Positions 22,554 to 34,767 are shown, counted from the first letter of the stretch. The stretch is DNA of 64,000 bases from Lactuca virosa (GCA_928212115.1 CAKMRJ010005412.1:247389705-247453704); one strand, 5' to 3'. Notes: generated by a model not told the origin, from the sequence alone. Made by a program: numbers and translations.

Positions 22554-23480
22554 ATGTGTTCCAACAATGCTGCCCCTGGCTCAAACCCTACTGGCTCCTT
22601 CTCTCTCATGAACCTTTGTGGGAGAGTCATCTTTGATGGATCCAACTTTACTGATTGGATCAGAAACATCAGGATGGTCACTCGATACGAGAACAAAGAA
22701 TATGTTCTCGACAAGGAGCTTAAGGTACCCGAGCCAACTGCTACTCCTGAGGAGTTTGCTGAATATGAGGCACATGAAAGAGATGCTACCAAAGTGGCAT
22801 GCATCATGATGGCCACTATGACAGCCGAGCTCCAAAAGTCCTATGAGGACTACTATCCTTTTGAGATGCACCAGGATTTGATGGACCACTACCATCAGAG
22901 TGCTCGTCAAGAGCGATATGAAATCATCTCCTCCATGATAATAACAACCCGAATGAAAGATGGTGAACCCATCACGGGCCACATGCAGAAAATGCAAAGG
23001 TTTGTGGACCGTTTGATGAAGTTGAATGTGAACTTCCCAAAGTAGTTAGCAATAGATATCATTTTGCACTCCTTACCTTCGTGTTATGATCAATTCCGCA
23101 TGACATACCACATGAACAAGGAGGAAGTTACACTTATCAAACTTCAAGGACTCCTAAAGACCACAGAATTAGGTCTTAAAGGTAAGTCGGTTGTTACCAA
23201 TTCTACTCCTACTCCAAACTCCGCACCTGTCCTGGAAATCGGGAAAGGTAGAGGGAAGAAGAGGAAGAACCCTTCGAAGGGTACCAAGGGAAAGACCCTT
23301 GATGGCTCCTCTTCAAGCGGAACCAAGAAAGGTTTCGTCACTCCTTCTGGCTGACCCAAAAGAGGCTGAATGCTTCTATTGCCATGAAAAGGCACACTGG
23401 AAGCGGAACTGCCCAAAGTACCAGCAAGATTTGAAGGATGGGAAAGTGAAACCCAACCATGCAGGTATTTACACTATATT
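22554..23480 (+). pseudogene. gag: Copia gag of element C
   Basis: ATG at 22554 starts the family N-terminus (SGSF-type SLMNLCGRVIFDG). Open to a TAG at 23043-23045, then open again in the same frame through DQFRMTYHMNKEEVTL and the basic linker. A frameshift near 23350 precedes the knuckle CFYCHEKAHWKRNC at about 23371, where glycine is replaced by alanine (AHW). The single nonsense codon makes this the best-preserved gag of the four Copia copies. Confidence 0.88.
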
Positions 23481-26400
23481 ATCTAATAACTCACCTTATT
23501 CTAACTCTTGGGTCCTTGATACCGGTTGTGGTATTCATATTTGTTCTGATTTGCAGGGACTAAGAAGAAGTGAGAATGTGGAGCATGGAAAGATAAACTT
23601 GATCATGGGAAATAGGAAAGTTTCACCTGTCACCAAGATTGGAGTTTATACTTTGTTGCTAAGTAGTGGGTTTACTTTAGATTTGAATAAATGTTGTTAT
23701 TCGCCTGAAATGGCAAGAAATGTTATTTCCTTTCATGCTTTGTACAAACAAGGTTTTACCTTTTCTTTTGATAATGAAGTTGGTGGAATAAATGCTTCTT
23801 TAATAATGTGTTTTATTTTAAAGCATTACCTTGTGATGGTGTGTATGAAGCTGTGTCTGTTGTAGATAATTTAGGAAATAATGTGTTATGTATTGATTCT
23901 ACTAATGATAATAAATTGGATAAAGCATCATTATGGCATTGTCGTCTTGGACATGTAAGCAAGAAACGCATAGGCCAACTCCAAAAGGATGGAGTCTTTG
24001 AGTCATTTGACCTAAAGTCAGATGATAGTTGTAAATCATGCTTACTTGAAAAAATGACAAAGTCACCCTTCACGGGTTCTTGTGCTAGGGGTGAAGGTTT
24101 GTTGGACCTAGTACACACGGATGTGTGTGGACCCTTCAAAACTGCCACAAGGGATGCTAATCGTTATTATGTGACTTTTTACAGATGATTATAGTAGATA
24201 TGAATATGTCTACCTAATCAAGCATAAGTCAGAGGCTTTTGAAAGGTTTAAAGAGTTTAAACAGGAGTCGATAATCAATTGGGCAGGAACATTAAGATGC
24301 TTCGATCCGATCGTGGTGGTGAGTATCTTAGTACAGAGTTCCTCGACTATCTTAGGGAATGTGGGGTTGTCTCACAATTGACACCTCCCAGGACACCACA
24401 GTTGAATGGTGTAGCTGAGAGGCGTAATCGAACCTTGTTGGACATGGCTCGTTCCATGATGAGTCGAGCTTCGCTACCAATGTTATTCTGGGGGTATGCC
24501 TTAGAGACTTCCACCCATATCCTTAATCTAGTCCCTACAAAGAAGGTTGCCAAAACACCTCACGAGATGTGGACTAGAAAAGTTCCTAGTCTAGCCCACA
24601 TCAAGATTTGGGGTTGCGAAGCTTTCGTGAGACGCGAGACTCACGACAAGCTCGAACCTCGAAGTGAGAGGTGTATTTTCATCGGTTACCCACAAAAATC
24701 CTTTGGTTACCTCTTCTACAGACCCAGTGAGAATGTGGTCTTTGTAGCAAGGAGGGGTGTCTTTCGAGAAAGAGAGTTCATAAGCCAAGGAAACAGTGGG
24801 AGGCAAATTGACCTTGAAGAAATTCGAGAGTCAAGTGGTGAAGGAACCTCAAACCCTAGCAGTCAACTTGAGGAGGAAACTCCTGTTGATCCAATTGACG
24901 AGTCTGTACCTCTGAGGCGTTCCACAAGGGTTAGTAATGCACCTGAGCATTACTATGGTTTCCATATTACTGCGGAAGGTGAGACACTTATCAATGATGA
25001 GACACTAGTAAGTCTAGATGAACCTAACAGCTATGCGGAAGCCATGGCAGGCCCGAGTCTGCCAAATGGAAAGAGGCAATGGACAACGAGATACAGTCCA
25101 TGTATGACAATCAAGTTTGGAACTTGGTTGACAATGTACCAGGTCGTAAGATAGTTAGGTGCAAGTGGATCTTCAAGAAGAAGACCGACATGGATGGTAA
25201 TGTACACACTTATAAGGCGCGACTGGTTGCAAAGGGCTTTTCTCAAACTCCGGGAGTTGATTATGATGAGACCTTTTCACCAGTAGCCAAGATTAAGTCA
25301 ATTAGGTTATTGTTAGCCATTGCTGCATTTCATGACTATGAAATATGGCAAATGGATGTCAAAACCGCCTTTCTTAATGGAAAGTTGGCTGAGGATGTTT
25401 ACATGAATCAGCCAGAGGGTTTTGTAAGTACAGAATACCCTAATAGAGTGTGTAAGCTTGAGAAATCCATTTATGGATTAAAGCAAGCACCTCGCAGATG
25501 GAATCTTTGCTTTGATGAGAAAGTCAAAGAGTTTGGCTTTTCGAGGAGTGAAGATGAATCTTGTGTATATGTCAAGGCTAGTGGGAGTATAGTTAGCTTT
25601 TTGGTATTGTATGTGGATGACATACTACTTATAGGAAATGACATCCCAACCCTGCAGGAAGTGAAGTCCTGGCTTGGGAAGTGTTTCGCTATGAAAGACC
25701 TAGGAGAAGCTGCCTATATTCTAGGGATAAGGATTCTGAGAGACCGGAGTAAAAGACTAATTGGACTTAGTCAAAGTACATACTTTTGGATAAGGTGCTG
25801 AAGAGGTTCAGCATGCAAGACTCCAAGAAAGGAGAGTTACCCATCTAGAATAACGCTAGATTGAGTAAGACTCAGAGCCCGAGTACCGAGGTTGAGATAG
25901 CAGAAATGAGTCGATTACCTTATGCTTCTACAGTAGGCTCGATCATGTATGCTATGACCTGCACTCGTCCTGATGTAGCCTTTGCTTTGAGCATGGTTAG
26001 CAGGTATCAGGGGAACCCTGGAAAGGCTCACTGGACTACGGTAAAGAACATTCTCAAGTACCTGCGAAGGACTAAGGACTGGGTCCTTACCCTTGGTGGG
26101 AGTGATGACTTGAGAGTTATAGGGTATAGTGATGCTAGCTTCCAGACTGATAGGGATAATTTCCGCTCTTAGTCGGGCTGGGTCTTTACCTTAAACGGAG
26201 GAGCAATATCTTGGAAAAGTTCCAAGCAGGAGACAGTGGCTGATTCAACTTGCGAATCAGAGTATATAGCGGCAATCGAGGCAGCAAAGGAGGCGATATG
26301 GCTAAAGAACTTCATTGGAGACCTTGGAGTTGTACCAGCTATAAAGGAGCCCATAGAGATTTTCTGTGATAGTGAAAGTGATGTTGCCTTAGCAAAGGAA

Positions 26401-26541
26401 CCAAGGGATCACGGGAGATCCAGACACATTGACAGAAAATACCATTTCATCAGACATCGTATAGAAGAAGGACTCCTCGTGGCAAAGAGGGTATCATCGG
26501 ATGAGAACCCGACAGATCCCCTCACGAAGGGGACTGGGTAG
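23481..26541 (+). pseudogene. pol: Copia pol of element C
   Basis: Protease LDTGCGIHICSD near 23515; GAG-pre-integrase WHCRLGHVSKKR near 23935; integrase HTDVCGPF near 24113, then DRGGEYLS and NGVAERRN near 24420; C-terminal GYPQKSFGYLFYRP; reverse transcriptase DVKTAFLNG near 25360 and LYVDDILLIGND near 25610; RNase H ADSTCESEYIAA near 26238; end near 26541. Frameshifts near 23800, 24175, 24270, 25065 and 25790 and a TAG at 26170 break it into six pieces. The order (integrase before RT) defines Copia. I do not assign a lineage. Confidence 0.92.
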
Positions 26542-27448
26542 GGTTAAGCATCTCCAGCACGCAAGGAGCATAGGGCTGAAGGATGATATTAGTTTTAGTA
26601 GTTAGATAATTTTCGAAATTTGTAAAGTGTAATTGACATTTGATGATGAATAAAAGTTGTGTTTATTTATCAGTAAAGTGTTGCTATCTTTTGTCGATCG
26701 TTTACTATTATTTCTTTTGCATGTTTTGACTTCCAGAATATTTATGTTGTGTTTTACATATTATTTAAATTATCCACAGTCAGTTATATGTTGGAAGTAG
26801 ATATGAATTAAGACTGTCATGAGTTGGTTGTAGAGGTCTAAGATGTTGGACATGGCCTCAACACTCATGAGTGCTCATAAGTTATGAGTATTGGATTCAA
26901 CCCACGCTCATTGGTATCACTTCATGGAATTTATCTCGAGTGATCGCGAGACGGTAATATCATATAAGTCTTCAAACCTAGAGATATGACTTGTTGAATA
27001 TGAGTTGGTTATGCATTGATCGTGCGAAAACACATTGGCAACTCGATGTTATAAAACGTGCCATTGTGTGTGATTTAACAAGTAGTAGAACAAGCATATG
27101 CGTCGAAGTTTATCTGTTCCTTCTTGGATTAGAAGCGATATATGGGACCCTCGATGATTTTGTTTTGACCTAGGTATCGGGCCCGGTCAGAACTAAGTTG
27201 ATGTGTTCAATTAAGTTCTATGTCAAACAAATCGGAAATCGGGAAACAAACTGCTGGACAAAAGTAAGACATTGTTCCATGTATTTGTCCGGCTGATATC
27301 TAGAACAGAGGATTATATGATCACTTATCTTAAATGGCGTATCATCACCTTCTCAGTTCCGAGAAACCTTGAAAAGAGCTACGATTGCTGATCGGTTCCT
27401 GAAGTCATACTTGCAGTTATAGTTATTAGACTTATCCAAGTGGGAGAC
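26542..27448 (+). other. 3' untranslated region of Copia C with polypurine tract
   Basis: About 900 bp, unusually long for Copia, conserved in E and A. Ends CCAAGTGGGAGAC. A 60-codon ORF at 26991 is chance. Confidence 0.8.
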
Positions 27449-28223
27449 TGTTGGATAAGGTGTCTAAGTCCATAACTATATCTGGTATGTACTTGACCCG
27501 ACCCGGCATGGTCCATTTGGGTTGCATGGCATCATGCATTTGGATAGACTAAATGAGAGAAATAACACTTGTGGTTTATTAATATATTATAAGTTTTAAT
27601 ATATTAATAGTATTATTTAATTAGTATTGATCAATAATTAATTTAGAATTAATTAAGTGATCAAAAGATGACTAATTAAATATATGGGTTGATTATGTAA
27701 ATCATCCATAACTTGTATAGTGGGCTAAAAGGCTCCATGGATTATCAAGTTGGGTTAAACCCATTGGATGCTCCATGGAGGCTCCATGGGAGTTACAAAC
27801 CCATGGGTCATGGAAATGAAGAGTCATGTCACATTAGGGTTTACATGGTGTAACCCTAAAATGTGATACACTATATAAAGAACATGTTGCTCACCAAAAT
27901 CGGCTACACTAAGAACAAGTGAGGGCAAGCGAATTTTACAAGTGTTATACATTCTCAAAGTTTATTCCAAGGCATTTGGTGTTGTGTGAAACATTTGAGG
28001 CATCAAACTTGGGGTGCTAGGCTCTCAAGGTTTTCAAGGAATCATAACAACTACAAGGTATGTAATTCTAGCCATCTTTTATGATTAAAGTTCCCCATGT
28101 ATGCTAGATAGGTTTATGAACCTTGGAAAAAGTATTTTGCATGTATTTTAGACAAACATAGATCCAAGGTTTTCTAGGGTTGCATGTACACTTAGGAGTG
28201 TTAGAATTGCTCAAAACCCATCA
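27449..28223 (+). repeat. 3' LTR of Copia C
   Basis: 775 bp, TGTTGGAT to CCCATCA, TATA box TATATAAAG at 27872-27880. Followed by ATAAC (28224-28228). Confidence 0.93.
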
Positions 28224-29040
28224 ATAACTGCTTCTATGTGACTTTTACTGATGATTACAGTAGATATGGTTATGTCTACTTAATCAAGCATAAGTCAGAA
28301 ACTTTTGAGAAATTCAAAGAGTTTAAACAGGAAGTGGAGAATCAGTTGGGCATGAAGATAAAGATGCTCCGATCCGATCGAGGTGGTGAGTATCTTAGTA
28401 TCGAGTTCCTTGACTATCTTAAGGAATGTGGAATTGTTTCACAATTGACACCTCCTAGGACACCACAAACTGAATGGTGTGGCTGAGAGGCGCAATCAAA
28501 CATTGTTGTACATGGTTCGTTCCATGATGAGTCGAGCTTCATTACCAATCTCATTTTAGGGGTATGCCTTAGAGACTGCCGCCCATATCCTTAATCTAGT
28601 CCCTACCAAGAAGGTTGCCAAAACACCTCACGAGATGTGGACTGGGAAAGTTCCCAATCTAGACCACATCAAGATTTGGGGTTGCAAGGCTTTCGTGAGG
28701 CGCGAGACTCACGACAAGCTCAAACCTCGAAGTGAGTGGTGTATTTTCATCGGCTACCCACAGAAATCCTTTGGTTACCTCTTCTACAGACCCAGTCAGA
28801 ATGTGGTTATTGTGGCAAGGAGAGGAGTCTTTCGTAAGAGAGAATTTCATAAGCCAAGGAAAAAGTGGGAGGCAGATTGACCTTGAAGAAATTCAAGAGT
28901 CAAGCGGTGAAGGAACCTCAAACACTAGAAATCAACCTGAAGAGGAAATTCCTGTTGATGAGTCTGTACCTCTGAGGCGTTCCACAAGGGTTAGGAACAC
29001 ACCTGATTTTTATTATGGTTTCCATATTACTACAGAAGGT
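28224..29040 (+). pseudogene. pol: Copia pol of element B, integrase part after C
   Basis: Resumes with FYVTFTDDYSRYGYVYLIKH (28235 on), DRGGEYLS, a frameshift near 28466, NQTLL, a TAG at about 28558, EMWTGKVPN, GYPQKSFGYLFYRP, a frameshift near 28850, and ends at about 29040 after GFHIT. Reverse transcriptase and RNase H are missing: the text jumps straight to the end of the 3' UTR. Confidence 0.88.
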
Positions 29041-29138
29041 TGGTCGTACTTGCGAGACTTTAAAAGAGCTACGATTGCTGGTCGGATCCTGAGGTCGTAC
29101 TTGTAGCTATAGTTATTAGACTTATCCAAGTGGGAGAC
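29041..29138 (+). other. Residual 3' UTR and polypurine tract of Copia B
   Basis: Only about 100 bp of the usual 900 remain, ending CCAAGTGGGAGAC. GGTCGTACTTG occurs at 29042-29052 and again at about 29093-29103, so the deletion junction carries a small local duplication. Confidence 0.8.
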
Positions 29139-29923
29139 TGTTGGATAAAGGTGTATAAGTCCATAACTATATCTGGTATGTACTTGACCCGGCTTGGCAT
29201 GGTCCATTTGGGTTGTATGGCATCACAACAATTGGATAGACAAAATGAGAAAAGGACACTTATGATTTGTTAATATATTATAAGTTCTAATATATTAATA
29301 TGAAATCATATTATTTAATTAGTATTGATCAAGAATTAATTTGGAATTAATTTTGTGATCAAAAGAGACTAATTAAATATATGGGGATTGATTATGTAAA
29401 TCATTCATTCTTATATAGTGGGCTTATGATCCATGATTCACTAGATTAGGATAAGTCTCATTGGGTGCTCCATGGATGCTCCATGGAGGTTAAAACCCAT
29501 GGGTCATGGTGGAAATGAAAGCCATGCACATTAGGGTTTACATGGTGTAACCCTACATGTGGCAAACTATATAAAGAACCCCATGGCTAGCAAAAATCGG
29601 CCACTAAGACTAAGTAAGGAGGGCTAGCCGATTTTGTGCTCAAGTGTACTTCTCTCAAGTTATTCCAAGAGTTGTGGTGTTGTGTGAAGCATTTGAGGCA
29701 TCACATTTGGGGTGCTAGGCTCACAAGGTCTTAAAAAACTCAAGCAACAAGAAAGGTATGTCATTCTACTAGTTTTTATATTACATGTACCCTAATCACA
29801 TGCTAGTTAGGATGAGAACCTTGGAAAAATCAAATTTGCATGTATATTAGAGAAAACATAGATCCAAGGTTTCTAGGGGTTGCATGTACACCATAGGAGT
29901 GTTAGAATGCTCAAATCCCATAA
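29139..29923 (+). repeat. 3' LTR of Copia B
   Basis: 785 bp, starts TGTTGGAT, ends CCCATAA (one change from CCCATCA). TATA box at 29568-29576. GAGAC (29924-29928) follows. Confidence 0.92.
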
Positions 29924-30194
29924 GAGACATGGTAGCAAGCATGATACAAGCTACCTTGGTGGCATTTTTCTCATGTGCCCTAAAATCAGCAATCTCCTGA
30001 GGAGTAGCAGCAGACTCATCGATATCCTTGAGCTCCTTGTCGAGGACATATTCTTTGTCCTCGTAGCGAGTGACCATCCTGATGTTCCTAATCCAATCAT
30101 TGAAGTTAGTCCCATCAAAGATGACTCTCCCACAAAGGTTCATGAGAGAGAAGGAGCCGGTAGGGTTTGAGCCCGAAGCAGTGTTGGAAGACAT
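29924..30194 (-). pseudogene. gag: Copia gag of element A, N-terminal part (severed by B)
   Basis: Minus-strand ATG at 30194 begins MSSNTASGSNPTGSFSLMNL and stays open to the insertion point, ending at ACIMLATMS. The text continues in frame at 16814 once B and one target copy are removed. No internal stop in this segment. Confidence 0.9.
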
Positions 30195-30980
30195 CAGAAA
30201 AGAAAGAAAGACAAGTTTAGATTAGATAAAGAGTCCTTAATAAAACACCCAAATGAAATATTAAGGCTAGGACCCAACACAATATTTTACAAATTGGAAG
30301 AGGGATGCCGTAATCCAACTTGCAAAATATTTGAAGGTAGGTAAATGACGATTTACCAATTTCCACCATGAAAAACAAAATTGTTATTAAATTTTAATTG
30401 GATTGAAACTCCTAGATCCTTTGAGATTCATTGAACAATTCAATGGCATGTTTAAATCTCGATTATGCCCTTCAGGTTTGTGACTGGGATACCGAGCATC
30501 ACAAACAAGGTGTGAATAACCATGCAAATGTACTTGGTACTCTTAATGTCAATTATCACCTTAATCAATATGCCGGTTAACCACACACGCTACATTGACC
30601 TTATGATAAACATTAAGCTACCCTTTGCCACCCTTACTAGTCCAAGTTAATGTGCCGGTTAACCACACACGCTCCATCAACGACTTAGTAAGGTGCAAAG
30701 TGTAATTTCATGGATTAGCATCAATTTCACATTTTCTTAAAGTAACTAAGATTGGGAATTTGTAAAAGGTTTAGTTACTTTATAATTATCATTATAATTT
30801 TAATGAGGATTATAGTCTTTGTCCTACCCGTTCGGCTAACGACCCTTCACCAGTCAAGGAAGCGGTGGGTGAGAGTGGACACCCGTTAAACTGCCATTTT
30901 ATAGGCAGTAACCTTATACCCCCCTTATAGACCAGCTTCGTGAATGAGGCCTACTAACGGTAAGACTGGCTTGATTTTAT

Positions 30981-31034
<54 letters not shown>

Positions 31035-31682
31035 AACTTATAATACTATAAAGTATAAGGATTGATATTTAAACTTTTAAAATTCTAGGGTTTGGAATTA
31101 AAGTTTTCTAAAGTAACTTTACAAATTCCAAAACTTGAGGGCAAGTTTTGAAACTATTCAAAACCTTTCATTTCTATAACTTATGAGTTTTAACGACTTT
31201 TAAGGAAAAGACTTTTGGAATTCCATAACTTGAGGACAAGTTATGGAGTCCATTAAAAGGCATTTAGATCAACAATTAAACTAACAAGCAAGTGTCAAAT
31301 AATATGATCTACCAAAAACTCATAAGCATGGATAATACAAATCAACAATTTTCAAGAATCATATAAACTAATATAAAACTTGAAACTTTGTCAATTATCT
31401 TTGAAATTGGATTAACATGATCATTACCATGTCAAAAACAGGTTTATAAGTTCAAAAACAGTTTAGGGTAATGATCCTAGTCCAATTCCAGCCTTAAACG
31501 TCGAAAATCTGCAATCTGGAGCACTAACTCATCGAGTGCAGGAGCTGAATCGGAAAGTTGGATGAATTTGTGCTTGGACTCGGCGAGTCCCCAGTGGTCT
31601 TGGCGAGTCCACTGTCCAGAAAGCCAAAAATTCGATTTTTCAAGCTATAAACACAAGTTGCATCAAGTATAATAAAAAACAA
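30195..31682 (-). other. Untranslated leader of Copia A
   Basis: Reverse-complement copy of the family leader: paired TGCCGGTTAACCACACACGC near 30571 and 30652, AT tract about 30985-31030, palindromes ACTCATCGAGT (31526-31536), GGACTCGGCGAGTCC (about 31576-31590) and a decayed GGTCTTGGCGAGTCC (about 31596-31610). No gene. Confidence 0.8.
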
Positions 31683-31700
31683 GCCTAGGCTCTGATACCA
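31683..31700 (-). other. Primer binding site of Copia A
   Basis: Minus-strand TGGTATCAGAGCCTAGGC, complementary to initiator tRNA-Met, one base from the LTR. Confidence 0.9.
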
Positions 31701-31701
31701 C

Positions 31702-32481
31702 TGATGGGTTTTGAATATTCGAACACTCCTATGGTGTGCATGCAACCCTAGAAACATTGGATCTATGTTTTCTCTATTATACATGGAAACTTTCATTTTT
31801 CCAATGTTTCATCTTAACTAGCATATCATAAGGTATATGTAATACAAAAAACTAGTAGAATGACATACCTTTTCTTGTAGCTTGATTCCTTAAGCCTTTA
31901 AGAGCCTAACACCCCAAGTGTGATGCCTCAAATGCTTCACACAACACCACCAACAAATGGAATGACTTGAGAGAAGAATCCTTGCACTCAAAATTCGGCT
32001 AGCCCTCTTTTCTTATCACTTAGGTGCCAATTTTGGTAATCTTAGGGTCTCTTGTATAGTGTGGCAAACTAGGGTTACACATGTAAACCCTAATGACCTT
32101 CCATATCCCTCATTCTCCATGGGTTAAAACCTTCATGGAGTATCCATGGGTCACCACATGGGTTTAGCCCAACATGAAGAACTATGGATCATTAGCCCAC
32201 TTTATAAGAATGAATGATTTACCAAATCAACCCCTTATATTTAATTAGTCTCTTTTGATCACAAAATTAATTCCTAACTAATTCTTGATCAATACTAATT
32301 AAATAATATGATTTCATATTAATGTATTAGAACTTATAATATATTAATAAATCATAAATATCCTCTTCTCAAAAGTCCATCCTTCAGATTGTTCTGGTGC
32401 CATGCAACCTAAATGGACCATGCTACTCTCGGTTCAAGTACATACCAATTATAGTTATGGTATTAGACACTAAATCCAACA
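31702..32481 (-). repeat. 5' LTR of Copia A
   Basis: 780 bp, plus-strand text TGATGGG to ATCCAACA, followed by AGATT. The minus-strand TATA position reads TATACAAGAG (near 32047-32057) in place of TATATAAAAG in the 3' LTR, so the promoter of this copy is damaged. Confidence 0.92.
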
Positions 32482-33174
32482 AGATTGTCTTTACCTAGCA
32501 TGTTAATATTTTATAGTTTGATTGCTTGAATTCAGGTTCTATTAGCTTACTCACCATTAAATTACATGAACTTGTTACCTAGTAGTTTAGTGACTATTAA
32601 ATTGCTAGAGCTAGGATCAACCCAATCTTAGATAAGTGATAAAAGTTACTAATTTAGTTGTGCTGGAGAACATAAATTATGACCACAATTGTGTTTATTT
32701 GGATCAATCTTACATAGCTTATCTACATTCTATAACTGATTATGTGTTTGCTAGTGTATGACCATACATAGTTTTACATGAATTAGTGAAAACATTAATA
32801 AATTTGGACTTGAATTGCTAATAAAATAATATTTGACAACCAACATTAATAATCTATAACTAGTATCTAGCCATAGAGGAGAAGTGGATTCGAACTAAAT
32901 GGAAGTGTTCTTAGTAATTGATTGAAATCGTTAGTTAAAGAGTTTAAGTTTGTCTGAACTTGCAAAATCAGATAAAAAACAGTTTAACTTTTGCTTGTTT
33001 TAGATTAATTTTAAGTGATTAGGTTAATTAATTAAATTTGTTCCCTGTGTTCGACCCCAACTTACTTTAGTATGCTATACATTGACTAGGTACACTGCTT
33101 ATAGGTGCAATAATAGAGAAGTAGTTAGGTTATAAATTTAAAGCTAGATAAGGTGATATCTTTTGCACACATCA
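32482..33174 (+). repeat. LTR of Gypsy element F, right half
   Basis: Starts with the duplicated AGATT and continues the LTR text of 7821-8512. Contains TGTTCGACCCCAACTTAC, a stretch type I know from the U5 region of Athila/Tat LTRs. It probably ends at 33174 (GCACACATCA). The exact end is uncertain because no target duplication can be checked. Confidence 0.6.
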
Positions 33175-34214
33175 CTCATTGATCTTTGAATCATGTTACA
33201 CTTCAGATTTAACCTTTAGGGTGGAACTTTAAGTGCTTGAATGCTCTCTTTTCCTCCATGCATAAAGAAAAATGCAATCTTGAACATTAAAGATTTGGGT
33301 TTTAGATATAGTTTGTTTTGGATGTCTTAATGGATAAATTTGGAAACTTTATCCGTTTAGACATCAAGGAGATTGAAATCTGAAAGTTAGAGGCTTAGAC
33401 TTAATGGTTGAAGTCGAAATATATGAGCTGGACATGGTAAGTCGTTGCATGTCTTTTTGTGGGTGTGATGCGCCTTTGGGGTTTTTTGGACGTGTCTTGT
33501 TTTTTAGTTGGATCCCGACTAATTAGTCATGTAGTGGGTGTGGGGTGCTCAGTGGTGGGCGTGACGCACCTGTTGACCTTTTGAACAAGTTTGATTTTGG
33601 GTGAAACTCCATGGTTGATTAGTAGTCTGAGGTTTTGGCCTCTATCTTTTGTTTAGGTGGTTCGTGAGACTGACCTCGTGGGTTTGCATGGACAATTATG
33701 ATTTCTAGGTATTCTGTCAGGTGAGTCTTCTCACTATACAATGTAGGATAGTGGGTGTCATGGTATGCTTGTTGTCTTCGTGACTCTTGCATGAATGATT
33801 GTTGGGCGAGGCCCGTTTATATGTTTTTTTGGGTGAGGCCCGTTTATATGTTTACTTGGCAAGACCCGTTGGGCGACACTCGTTTATATGTCATATGGGT
33901 GAGGCCCGTATGTTTACCCTTGGGCGAGGCCCGTTATATTGTGTATGCTATTTTGGAAAACTTAATAAGTTTTATGCTTACAATTGTATATTAAATGTTT
34001 TTCAGGTATTCCTTCAGATCATGGGAAACCGAAGGTGCGACTATAGACACACACATCAACAGTTTTATGAATTCAGATTCCATGATGTTTTCTTATAACT
34101 CTAATTTTGGTTTATGGTAATTGAATGAATGTTTTATCTTGATTATAACTTATGGAAATGGGCATTTATCTTAATTTAAAAATAAAAAAATATATATTGT
34201 GAAAAATGGGATAT
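33175..34214 (+). repeat. Gypsy LTR J, main part (5' end lost to F)
   Basis: Same internal plan as the K LTR: a GTGAGTCTTCTCACTATAC block (33721 on, the identical 19 bases occur in K), a GC-rich hairpin minisatellite, then GCTTACA and TTTTCAGGTATTCC. It is interrupted at 34214 by H and its last bases are at 37684-37692. GGGCGTGACGCACC (33556-33569) includes the palindrome GCGTGACGC. ORFs at 33755 and 33799 are repeat-derived. Confidence 0.7.
33802..33938 (+). repeat. GGGCGAGGCCCG minisatellite in LTR J
   Basis: Six imperfect units, most reading GGGCGAGGCCCG or GGGTGAGGCCCG plus TTTATATG. Each can fold as GGGC/GCCC (GGGT/GCCC pairs with one wobble in RNA). It lies between the donor-like site at 33721 and the acceptor-like CAG at 34003-34005. 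Confidence 0.75.
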
Positions 34215-34544
34215 TGTTGGGATTAAAACTCTAATTGTGATTTGATGAACAAGATACGGAAAATAAGAACACACACAATAAAGAAGATATGTCGAATGAT
34301 CACTCGATTTATTCAAAACATGAGGAATAAATTACACTTTCAGAATATACTAAAGAATCTAACTCTACATAAGAAACCTCACAATGTTTGGCGGCTACAT
34401 TTTGCCTCACTCTTAACCCTAATTATGAATAATACATGACTATTTATAGGGAAAAGACAAGTCTTGGGCTTTTAACCTACACTTCATCAAGGGGGGGGGG
34501 GGGGGGTCATTGCCATAATCCATGGAGTACTTTGAAACTCTACA
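34215..34544 (-). repeat. 3' LTR of H
   Basis: 330 bp, plus-strand TGTTGGGATT to CTCTACA, nearly identical to 37360-37683. Contains a G run at 34491-34507 that differs in length between the two LTRs. Confidence 0.9.
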
Positions 34545-34699
34545 ATCTCCCCTTCAAAGTATGGAATGGATGACAAGTCTACAACATCCAAAACAAGCAT
34601 CTAGCAAATAAGAAAAGATCTCGGAACGAGGAATATTTGAAGTAATCCACAAATCTTGATTCTTCAATAGTCTTCAAAAACAGGTTCTAGGATATATAT

Positions 34700-34767
<68 letters not shown>

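Larger units (their letters stand above)
20557..28223 (+). mobile_element. Copia-type LTR retrotransposon C, plus strand, nested in B
   Basis: The youngest level of this nest. 5' LTR truncated (20557-21051), primer site (mutated), leader, gag, all pol domains, 3' UTR, intact 3' LTR 27449-28223. After it comes ATAAC, then the B integrase resumes. The left target copy was lost in the rearrangement at 20528-20564. Coding is broken by several frameshifts and stops. Confidence 0.92.
16820..29923 (+). mobile_element. Copia-type LTR retrotransposon B, plus strand, nested in A and split by C
   Basis: 5' LTR 16820-17571, primer site 17573-17590, leader, gag, part of pol, then C (20557-28223), then the integrase remnant and 3' LTR 29139-29923. 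Flanked by GATAC/GAGAC. Removing it lets the gag frame of A run on in frame. B has lost reverse transcriptase, RNase H and most of its 3' UTR, and its gag carries two nonsense codons. Confidence 0.92.
8513..32481 (-). mobile_element. Copia-type LTR retrotransposon A, minus strand, split by D and B
   Basis: Full-length element spread over 24 kb. The left LTR is 8513-9291 and the right LTR 31702-32481. AGATT at 8508-8512 and again at 32482-32486 is a perfect 5-bp target-site duplication, which proves that the two LTRs belong together despite the distance. Internal parts are the 3' UTR (9292-9976 and 12876-13076), gag-pol (13077-16819, continuing at 29924-30194), leader and primer site (31683-31700). 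Later insertions are the solo LTR D in the 3' UTR and Copia B in gag. It has several frameshifts and at least one nonsense codon, so it is not autonomous. Confidence 0.93.

Noticed and set aside
29880..30170. 96-codon plus-strand ORF over the A gag start
   Set aside because: Antisense shadow of the family gag N-terminus; the minus strand carries the known protein.
33175..33190. Primer binding site directly after the F LTR
   Set aside because: CTCATTGATCTTTG does not match a tRNA 3' end I know, so I treat F here as a 3' LTR followed by its target, LTR J.
33755..34098. ORFs of 79 and 99 codons with repeated ARLYV-like words
   Set aside because: Produced by the GGGCGAGGCCCG minisatellite in LTR J, open in two frames; no start context or homology.
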